Positions 8,664 through 15,483 of a DNA stretch of 64,000 nucleotides are shown piece by piece; the stretch's first letter is position 1, and the number at the start of each line of letters is the position of its first letter. The stretch comes from CAZMVY01 sp964617875. Lineage in GTDB: Bacteria > Planctomycetota > Phycisphaerae > UBA1845 > PWPN01. A program made the translations under genes and the position numbers. The stretch spans positions 1 through 64,000 of the forward strand of contig CAZUAI010000025.1 in NCBI GenBank assembly GCA_964617875.1, written 5' to 3'. The notes under the pieces are model-generated. The model was not told where the DNA came from and ran no database searches. It saw only the letters and a program-made list of their open reading frames with translations.

Positions 8664-9056
8664 TCACGAAACCCGGCAGCGCCCGGAATCACAAGCGCCG
8701 GACCGTCCGGTCAGACGAAGGCGGTTTCGGGCAAACCAGGCGTAGGCCGCATCGGAGAGCGACTTCAGGCCCGGCCATCGAGTCGGTGCCAACAGCCAGC
8801 CGAGGCCAACGGCATCGTACGCCCGGCGAAAGACCTCCATGCCCCTGACCAGCGTTCCGTCCGGCAGAACGCCGTGGATCTGCCCCATCAGTTCCTGCAT
8901 GGAGACGCCGAGCCCCGTCGGATCGAAGCCGCCGGCAGTGATGTCTTCGATCACGAGCCGGTTTCGCCCACGGTCGAGCCACGCCAGTATACGGCCTTCC
9001 CGCCTGCACAGGGGGCACTCACCGTCGATCAGAACCGTGAACGGGCCTTTGTCCAT
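8664..9056 (-). CDS. DCC-family thiol-disulfide oxidoreductase-like protein (DUF393)
   Basis: A 130-residue protein with the signature IDGECPLCRRE, so a CxxC-type pair at residues 14 and 17, and the family's LLAPTRWPGLKSLSDAAYAWFARNR tail region. DCC proteins are thioredoxin-like but uncharacterised. A GTG start at 9095 is possible. I prefer the ATG at 9056 because a TATAAT element (9107-9112 on this strand) would start transcription at about 9100, leaving almost no leader for the longer form. Neither start has a good Shine-Dalgarno sequence. The gene is divergent from the peroxiredoxin. Confidence 0.82.
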   Translation of the reverse strand: MDKGPFTVLIDGECPLCRREGRILAWLDRGRNRLVIEDITAGGFDPTGLGVSMQELMGQIHGVLPDGTLVRGMEVFRRAYDAVGLGWLLAPTRWPGLKSLSDAAYAWFARNRLRLTGRSGACDSGRCRVS

Positions 9057-9106
9057 CTCCGGCCAACCCGACTGGGCGACAAACCTTCCCGGCACGCAAC
9101 CGCGAG

Positions 9107-9112
9107 ATTATA
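9107..9112 (-). promoter_or_regulatory. Candidate consensus -10 element for the DCC gene
   Basis: The leftward strand reads TATAAT here, 51 bases upstream of the ATG at 9056. The expected -35 position (AGGGCG) does not match consensus, so the promoter assignment is tentative. Confidence 0.35.
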
Positions 9113-9247
9113 GTCCGCAACCACGCGGTCGCCCTGCCCCGAATCACCGGTCTGCCGCCGAGCGGGTTGTCCGGGCCGTACGGCGGGCCTATCATCGGCC
9201 GTCTTCGCGGATCCCGTGCTTGAGAGATCCGACCGCGGGGAGCCGAC

Positions 9248-9838
9248 GTGAAACGCAAACGTGACATTCCGGGCCGCCTGGTCGTCGCGGGTCTGGGTCT
9301 TGCGGTAATGGCGGGATGCGGCTCCCAACACAACCGCGGATCCGGAAAGGAGCGTGACGCCGTGCCATCGACTTCGTCCGCTCCGGCGCTGCCGGAGCGA
9401 AGCGACCTGATCCCCGTGGGCGGGGCGGCGCCGGACTTCGAAGCGACGGACCATCAGGGCCGCCGCGTGCGCCTCGGCGAGATCCTGAAGGACGGCCGGG
9501 CGGTGCTGGTGTTCTACCCTAAGGACAACACGCCGGTGTGCACCCAGCAGCTCTGTGCTCTGCGCGACGACTGGTCGAAGTTCCAGGAACGCAAGGTCGC
9601 CGTGCTGGGCATCAACCCGGCGGACAAGGACTCCCACGCCGCCTTCGCCACGAAACACGGCTTTCCGTTCCCCGTGCTGGTCGATCAGGATTCGCGCATC
9701 GCCGCGGCCTATGGGGCAGGCGGCATGCTGTTCACCAAGCGCACCGTGTACGTGATTGATCGCGACGGCAAGGTCCTGCTCGCCGAGCGCGGCGTCGTGC
9801 CGCACGACCGGATCTTCGCCGCTCTCGATCGTCCGTAG
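9248..9838 (+). CDS. bcp: Lipoprotein peroxiredoxin, BCP/AhpC-TSA family
   Basis: A 196-residue protein with a lipoprotein signal: a basic N-terminus, a hydrophobic run and lipobox Cys24 (VMAGCGS). After a serine/proline linker the thioredoxin fold begins near residue 55. The peroxidatic site FYPKDNTPVCTQQLC gives Cys98 and, five residues on, resolving Cys103, the spacing of atypical BCP peroxiredoxins. It should reduce peroxides at the membrane face. The start is GTG with GGGGAG six bases upstream. Export and lipidation of a BCP-type enzyme are less usual than a cytoplasmic form. Confidence 0.9.
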   Translation: MKRKRDIPGRLVVAGLGLAVMAGCGSQHNRGSGKERDAVPSTSSAPALPERSDLIPVGGAAPDFEATDHQGRRVRLGEILKDGRAVLVFYPKDNTPVCTQQLCALRDDWSKFQERKVAVLGINPADKDSHAAFATKHGFPFPVLVDQDSRIAAAYGAGGMLFTKRTVYVIDRDGKVLLAERGVVPHDRIFAALDRP

Positions 9839-9889
9839 CCGGGCCGCCCGGCGGGAGCGGTCGGGCTCCGAATGCCCCCTGCCGGGACT

Positions 9890-11179
9890 TCACACAACGG
9901 GCTCGCGATTCTCCTGGGCCCTTCGGTACGCGCCCAGCTGGACGTACTCGCGAGGAAACAGCAGGTCGAGCGTCCAGTCGAGCGCAATCCGGGCCTTGCG
10001 CGGCCAACCGGGCATCTTCATGAGGTATACCGTGCGGTAGAGGAACCACGCCGGGAAACCGGAAAGCCGGATGCCGAACACGCTCGCCACACCGGTGCGA
10101 CATCCGAGGGCGGCCAGCGCGCCGCGAAACACGATGTCGCAGGGGCGCGTCGGGGAGCCGCGCAACACCCGCACGAGGTTGTCCGCCAGCTGCATCCCCT
10201 GGCGAACCGCGTGCTGCGCCGTGGCGGGGTACGGCCGGCCGTCCGGATCGGGGTTGACGGCACAATCCCCGATGGCCCAGACGTTTCCATGGCCGGCCAC
10301 ACGCAAGTCGCGCTCGCAAAGGATGTACCCCCGAGCGTCGAGGGGCAGGTCCAATTGGCGGATGATCGGGCTCGGGGCGATGCCGGCGCACCAGATCACC
10401 GTCCGCGTCGCCAGGCGATCGCCCGAGCTGAGCGTCACGCCGTCCGAATCGACGGCGACAGCCGACGTGCCGAGCCGGACGTCGATCCCGCGCCGCGTCA
10501 TATGCTCTCGGGCGAACTCCGAGAGACCGGGATCCAGCGCCGGAAGAATGCGGCCGCCCTGTTCGATCAGGGTGACCGAGCACTCGGCTGGATCCACATT
10601 CCTGTATGCCCGGCTGGCCTCGCGGAGAAAGACGTGAAACTCGCCCGCCACTTCCGCCCCCGTGAAGCTGCCGCCGACAACGACGAAGTGGAGCAGCTTC
10701 CTCCGCGTCTCCGGATCGGCCGTGGCGTCCGCTTGCTCAAGGAGCTGGATCGCCCGGTCCCGCAGTGCCACGGCGTCGGACAGGCTTTTCATCTCCCATC
10801 CCCATTGATGGAGCCCGGGCACGTCCGGCAGGAGCGTGATACTGCCGAGGGCGAGGACCAGATGGTCGTACGGTTCCTCGCGAACGACATCCTCTCCGGG
10901 AACGCGGTGAACGACGATTCGCCTCTTCAGGTCGACGGCCGCAATCTCGCCCATGCGAAACCGGGTTCGCCTCAGGAAGCTCCGGATCCCCACCACCGCG
11001 TGGCGCGGCTGCAGGCTGCCCGTCCCGGCCTCAACGAGCAACGGGTAAAAGACGAAAAAGTTGTTCCGGTCGATCACCAGGCTCTCTGCCGCGCCGGGCC
11101 GCAACCGGCGCTCGAGGCGCTGCGCGCAGTAGGCCCCGCCGAAACCCCCGCCCAGGATGACGATTCGCGGGATGCTCAT
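9890..11179 (-). CDS. ndh: Type II NADH dehydrogenase-like NAD(P)/FAD oxidoreductase
   Basis: A 429-residue flavoprotein with the FAD-binding GGGFGG at residues 10-15 and a second NAD-binding VVVGGSFTGAEVAGE near residue 170. The NVWAIGDCA motif binds the flavin, and ATAQHAVRQG is the quinone-site signature of NDH-2. The C-terminal LALDWTLDLLFPREYVQLG helix would anchor it to the membrane. It passes electrons from NADH to quinone without pumping protons. I placed the start at the ATG at 11179, which brings the dinucleotide fold to the N-terminus; 218 bp separate it from the photolyase gene upstream. Confidence 0.9.
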   Translation of the reverse strand: MSIPRIVILGGGFGGAYCAQRLERRLRPGAAESLVIDRNNFFVFYPLLVEAGTGSLQPRHAVVGIRSFLRRTRFRMGEIAAVDLKRRIVVHRVPGEDVVREEPYDHLVLALGSITLLPDVPGLHQWGWEMKSLSDAVALRDRAIQLLEQADATADPETRRKLLHFVVVGGSFTGAEVAGEFHVFLREASRAYRNVDPAECSVTLIEQGGRILPALDPGLSEFAREHMTRRGIDVRLGTSAVAVDSDGVTLSSGDRLATRTVIWCAGIAPSPIIRQLDLPLDARGYILCERDLRVAGHGNVWAIGDCAVNPDPDGRPYPATAQHAVRQGMQLADNLVRVLRGSPTRPCDIVFRGALAALGCRTGVASVFGIRLSGFPAWFLYRTVYLMKMPGWPRKARIALDWTLDLLFPREYVQLGAYRRAQENREPVV

Positions 11180-11397
11180 CGGCCCAGATGATAGAGCCCG
11201 CGGTCCGGTCTGCAAAAGCCCGCCCCCGTCGCCACGGGTGCATCCGCGAAACCGCATGGACCCCATTGCTGCGCGAGTATCGCGTGGATCCGGTGGCCGG
11301 TCGTGGCGCGTCTGCTCATCGCTTGATCTACCGGGCTGGGGAAGCCTCCTCATCATCGATTCGCACGTCGGAACGACACCACCCGAACGCGCGCGCG

Positions 11398-13020
11398 TCA
11401 TCGATTCCCTCCGGGGCGAAGAACACCTCGGATTCCGAACTCCCGGCGACGTCGATTCGCCCAGGCGCAAACAGCCGCACGTTCCTCAGCCGTCATGCGA
11501 TCGACATGTTGTAGCACCATACTCATTCGGCGGTTGCCGCGGAATCGCTGCCGCTTTCGGATCAGGAAGTCCCAGTAGAACGTGGTGAAGGGGCACGCCG
11601 CCACGCCGACGCGCCTCGACGGATCAAAGGGGCAGTTGCGGCAGTAGTTGCTCTGCCGTTCGATGTACCTGCCGCTGGCCGCGTAGGGCTTCGTGCCGAC
11701 CACGCCGCCGTCGGCATGCATGACCATGCCCAGCGTATTGGGCAGCGTCACCCAATCTACGGCGTCAACGTACATCGCGAGGTACCAGTCGCTGATCAGA
11801 CGGGGATCCACGCCGGCAATGAGGGCGAAGTTGCCGGTCACCATCAACCGCTGGATGTGATGCCCGTAACCCAAGGCCAGGACCTGGCTGATGGCCTGCC
11901 GCATGCAGACCATGTCCGTCTGCCCCGTCCAGTAGAACTCCGGCAGCGTTCCGTGCTCGTCCAACCCGTTCCGCAACGCATACGCCGGTCCCTCATGCCA
12001 ATAGATGCCGCGGATGAACTCGCGCCAGCCTATGATCTGCCGAAGGAATCCCTCGACCGAATTCAGCGGAGCCCGGCCCGTTTCAAATGCCGCAAGCGCC
12101 TTGCCGATGCACTCGCGGGGATCGAGCAGCTTCAGGTTGAGCGGCGCCGAGAGCAGAGAGTGGTAAAGAAACGGTTCATCGGCCCACATCGCATCCTGGT
12201 AGGTACCGAACTCGACCAGCCGATTCTCCGTGAAGTCATCGAGAGCCCTCAGCGCCTGCGTACGCGTCACCGGCCATCGGAAGCTCTGGAGCGAGCCGGG
12301 GTGATCGGGGAATCGCTCCTCGACGATTCGAATCACGGTCTTTGTGATGCCATCCGGTCGAGGCGAGTAAGGCCTGGCCACCTTCGGCGCCCGTCTGAAG
12401 GCCTGCCGGTTTTCCTTGTCGAAGTTCCAGACGCCTCCTGTCGGCCGACCGTCCTTCTCCAGCAGCACGTTCAGCCGACGGCGCTGCTCGCGGTAGAATT
12501 GCTCCAGCAAGGGCCGTCGGCGGCCGGCCATCCAGGCGTCGAAATCCTCCAGATCGACCAGAAAGTGCCGGTCCGGCCGCATTTCCAGGGGGACTCCCGC
12601 TGCCTTCGTCGTCTCCTCGATCAGATTCTTGACCCGCCACTCGCCCGGATGCGTGCATAGAATGCGCTCCGGCTTGAGCTTGTGCACGGCGCGATCGATT
12701 TCGCCGCCGAACGAATGCGTGTTGTCCGGGTCTTCGAGACGAACGTAGATTACGCGATGGCCGCGCCGTGCCAGATCCTTCGCGAAATGCCGCATCGCGG
12801 AGAGGAACAGCACGGTCCGCTGCTTGTGGCTGGGAACGTGCGTCGATTCCCGGTCGACTTCCATCATCAGGATCGCGTCACGCGATGGATCGAGATTCGT
12901 GAGGACCTCTGCCTGCGCGCTCAGCTGGTCCCCCGGAATGATCACGAGCCGCCGGATACGCCCCCGAACCGCGGGCTGCGGCATCCAATCATGACTGCGA
13001 CGGATCGGCTTCGATCTCAT
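11398..13020 (-). CDS. phrB: Iron-sulfur bacterial cryptochrome/photolyase (FeS-BCP, PhrB/CryB type)
   Basis: A 540-residue photolyase-related protein with an N-terminal RLVIIPGDQLSAQ antenna domain and a C-terminal FAD domain (FLRQIIGWREFIRGIYW, GYGHHIQRLMVTGNFALIAG, MYVDAVDWVTLPNTLGM). Four cysteines at 372, 460, 463 and 476 have spacings of 88, 3 and 13, which is the 4Fe-4S ligand pattern of this family. Known members repair (6-4) photoproducts or act as blue-light receptors. The start ATG overlaps the stop of the upstream membrane-protein gene by four bases, so they are translationally coupled. Confidence 0.93.
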   Translation of the reverse strand: MRSKPIRRSHDWMPQPAVRGRIRRLVIIPGDQLSAQAEVLTNLDPSRDAILMMEVDRESTHVPSHKQRTVLFLSAMRHFAKDLARRGHRVIYVRLEDPDNTHSFGGEIDRAVHKLKPERILCTHPGEWRVKNLIEETTKAAGVPLEMRPDRHFLVDLEDFDAWMAGRRRPLLEQFYREQRRRLNVLLEKDGRPTGGVWNFDKENRQAFRRAPKVARPYSPRPDGITKTVIRIVEERFPDHPGSLQSFRWPVTRTQALRALDDFTENRLVEFGTYQDAMWADEPFLYHSLLSAPLNLKLLDPRECIGKALAAFETGRAPLNSVEGFLRQIIGWREFIRGIYWHEGPAYALRNGLDEHGTLPEFYWTGQTDMVCMRQAISQVLALGYGHHIQRLMVTGNFALIAGVDPRLISDWYLAMYVDAVDWVTLPNTLGMVMHADGGVVGTKPYAASGRYIERQSNYCRNCPFDPSRRVGVAACPFTTFYWDFLIRKRQRFRGNRRMSMVLQHVDRMTAEERAAVCAWANRRRREFGIRGVLRPGGNR

Positions 13021-13454
13021 GGCTGTGTCGCCTGCAACAGGACAATGGCCAGGGCCCCGCGAGCCGCCCACGCAACGGTTCGGATCCAGTTGCTCCACAC
13101 CAGCCGGCGGGCGGCATGACGGTCGAACCCACGGCCCAGCCGCTTGTGACACGGCACCTGGATGAGTGCGGTCGATGCCCAGATGACCACGAGGAGCAGC
13201 ACCCCCAGCAGCGCCAGGCCGCGGCACGGGCGCCTCCACAGCAGAAACGCCAGGGCGATCGCGGCGGCGGCTTCGGCGATCATCAGGGGGGCCGCAACCC
13301 ACGCGGTGCGCCGGACGTGTTCCTTCTCAAAACGAACGAATTCCGGCTCGCCGACCTGTACGAAAAGGGGATAGTGCACCAGTTGAACAAACCAGATCAC
13401 ACCCGCCATCATCATCGTGGACAGGGTGTGTATCGCGATGACAATCGTCATCAT
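13017..13454 (-). CDS. Small integral membrane protein in photolyase operon
   Basis: A 145-residue protein with four predicted membrane helices. Between helices 1 and 2 lies a conserved-looking WFVQLVHYPLFVQVG and FVRFEKEHVRRTAW stretch with several histidines; a later PCHKRLGRGFD loop and SNWIRTVAW follow. It resembles small DUF1772-like membrane proteins but I cannot assign a family with certainty. It sits between the SDR gene (48 bp) and the photolyase (4 bp overlap), so it is probably co-expressed with DNA photorepair. The histidines could bind heme or metal, which is speculation. Confidence 0.7.
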   Translation of the reverse strand: MMTIVIAIHTLSTMMMAGVIWFVQLVHYPLFVQVGEPEFVRFEKEHVRRTAWVAAPLMIAEAAAAIALAFLLWRRPCRGLALLGVLLLVVIWASTALIQVPCHKRLGRGFDRHAARRLVWSNWIRTVAWAARGALAIVLLQATQP

Positions 13455-13502
13455 CGCCGCACCGTTGCTCCGTATCAGACGAGGCCGTGTCGGTCCCGGG
13501 TT

Positions 13503-15014
13503 TCAGAATCTCCGCGATCCGCCGGCGATCCTGCTGGCCGATTCCTCTCGGCCGTCTTCCTCTGCGGCACGGCAAATACCCTTCAGCATCCCCTGGAAAA
13601 CGATGCCGTGCAACGGCAGCGCCGCATACCAGTACACCAGCCCGAACAGACCTCGTGGCTTGAAACGCGCTGTCTGGATAATGGTGCATCGCCGGTCTTC
13701 GTCGGGATGCGGCTGAATCGCGAATTCCAGCGACGCCTCGCCCGGAAGCTTCATTTCGGCACGAAGCTCCAGGCGGCGGTTGGGCTCGATTCCGGTCACG
13801 CGCCAGAAATCAAGAGCCTCTCCGAAGCCGACCGTTTCCGGGTTGCGCCGACCGCGTCTCAAGCCGGGCCCCCCCGCAAGCCTGTCGATCCAGCCGCGCA
13901 AGCGCCAAAGCCAATCCGCAGCGTAGTAGCCTCGCCCGCCGCCCATGCGACAGATCGCCCGGAAAGCAGCCTCGGCACCGGCATTGGCCCGGCGGGTGCG
14001 GCGATCAACGAACACCTTGCCGCCCGACCAGTCCGGGTCGCCCGGCAAGCGGCCGGCATCGGACCAGCTCGTCTCGATGGCATGCGTCCCCAGCCTTCCC
14101 AGCGCCGCGTCGATCGACTCGCGCACCGTCAGCAGTTTTTGCGGCATCAGTCGGTGGGCTTCGTTATCGCGACAGACGACTTGGTTGCGAAGGCCCTCGG
14201 CCAGAGGGCGCGCGATCCGGTGACTCAGCGGCGTGACCAGGTGGATCCAGAGTGAACTCAGCCGCGGCGTGAGCACGGGGACCGGAACGACCCAACGCCG
14301 GCGAAGGCCCAGCGCCTGCGCCATGGTCTGCAGGATCTCGCGATAGGTCATGATGTCCGGACCGCCGATGTCGAGAGTCCTGCCCACGGTCGCGGGCTCG
14401 TCGAGACAGGCGACCAGATAATGGAGAACGTTCCGGACCGCGATCGGTTGGGCTTCCGTCGATACCCATCGGGGGGTGATCATGATCGGCAGCCGCTCCA
14501 CCAGGTACCGCAGAATTTCGAAGGAGGCGGAACCCGAGCCGATGATCATGGCCGCCCGAAACACGGTCACCGGCACGCGGCCCGAGGCCAGGGCTGCCTC
14601 AACCTCCCGCCGCGACGCGAGATGCTCGCTGAGCCTGTCGCCGGTCTCACCCAGACCTCCGAGGTAGATGATCCTCTCGAGGCCGGCGGCTTCCGCCGCC
14701 TCCGCAAAGCCTCTGGCCAGCGACCGGTCGCGTTCTCGATACTCGGGACCGGCCACCACCATGGAGTGCACGAGATAGTAGGCCGCGCTGCACCCGTCCA
14801 TGGCCGCACGCAGTGCATTGCGGTCGCCAACGTCGCCTGGAAAGATTTCGACGTTCGCCCTTGCGGCCCATGGCCGATCGGCCAGCTTGCGGGGCTCCCG
14901 CGCGAGACATCGCACCCGATAGCCTGCCTCCAGGAGACGCGGCGCAAGACGCCCGCCGATGTAGCCCGTGGCACCTGTGACAAGCACCGGCCGCGAACGG
15001 GAAAACGCGTCCAT
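13503..15014 (-). CDS. SDR family NAD(P)-binding protein with C-terminal DUF2867
   Basis: A 503-residue fusion. The first half is an atypical short-chain dehydrogenase with VTGATGYIGGRLAPRLLEAGY at the N-terminus and a YLVHSM segment near residue 95. The second half, from about residue 330, is DUF2867, with PGEASLEFAI and PRGLFGLVYWYAALPLH near the end. This two-domain architecture is common beside photolyases and stress genes, but the substrate is unknown. I chose the ATG at 15014, which puts the Rossmann fold at the N-terminus; GGAG sits 11 bases upstream. Confidence 0.88.
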   Translation of the reverse strand: MDAFSRSRPVLVTGATGYIGGRLAPRLLEAGYRVRCLAREPRKLADRPWAARANVEIFPGDVGDRNALRAAMDGCSAAYYLVHSMVVAGPEYRERDRSLARGFAEAAEAAGLERIIYLGGLGETGDRLSEHLASRREVEAALASGRVPVTVFRAAMIIGSGSASFEILRYLVERLPIMITPRWVSTEAQPIAVRNVLHYLVACLDEPATVGRTLDIGGPDIMTYREILQTMAQALGLRRRWVVPVPVLTPRLSSLWIHLVTPLSHRIARPLAEGLRNQVVCRDNEAHRLMPQKLLTVRESIDAALGRLGTHAIETSWSDAGRLPGDPDWSGGKVFVDRRTRRANAGAEAAFRAICRMGGGRGYYAADWLWRLRGWIDRLAGGPGLRRGRRNPETVGFGEALDFWRVTGIEPNRRLELRAEMKLPGEASLEFAIQPHPDEDRRCTIIQTARFKPRGLFGLVYWYAALPLHGIVFQGMLKGICRAAEEDGREESASRIAGGSRRF

Positions 15015-15483
15015 GATGGTTTCGTCTCCGCTGTTCCGCCACCGTCGGGCGGCCATCATCGCGTCCCCACCGAGGATGGCGGCATCCGCTTCGCAAAGCC
15101 CCCCGAGACCACCCGACGGTGCCGGGGTACGCAGTGTGCGAGTCATTCGCCGGCACGCGCGGCATCCAGTCACGGCCCCAACCGGCCAACATCCGTTCCG
15201 ATGGGTTCTCGCCTGAACTGCGGTTGACCCGCCAGTTGACCCAGGATAAGGAGGTCGCGTATCTCGGGGCAGCGCGCCGAGAAGACGACGGTCGATTCCT
15301 TCGCCCGGTTGCCGGTCCTGGTCGAGCCGACGGAGACCCACCTCAGCGACGACGTGGCCATTCTACGGATCCGGCAGTTCGGTGGCCAGAATCGCGTACA
15401 CCGAGCGCTTTGCCGCCGAACCCGACAACAGCGGCGGAGCGTCCGGCAGGTAATATGCCCCGACAATGGGCGAGAAGAGCACG
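15015..15483. other. 469-bp gap with only doubtful short ORFs
   Basis: Between the SDR and O-antigen-ligase-like genes I see no convincing gene. Two leftward ORFs exist: 39 codons from a GTG at 15482 to 15363 (SPIVGAYYLPDAPPLLSG) and 63 codons from an ATG at 15361 to 15170 (VVFSARCPEIRDLLILGQ). They look more protein-like than random, lie end to end, and could be parts of one degraded gene. Neither has a clear ribosome site and I recognise neither family. Confidence 0.3.
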
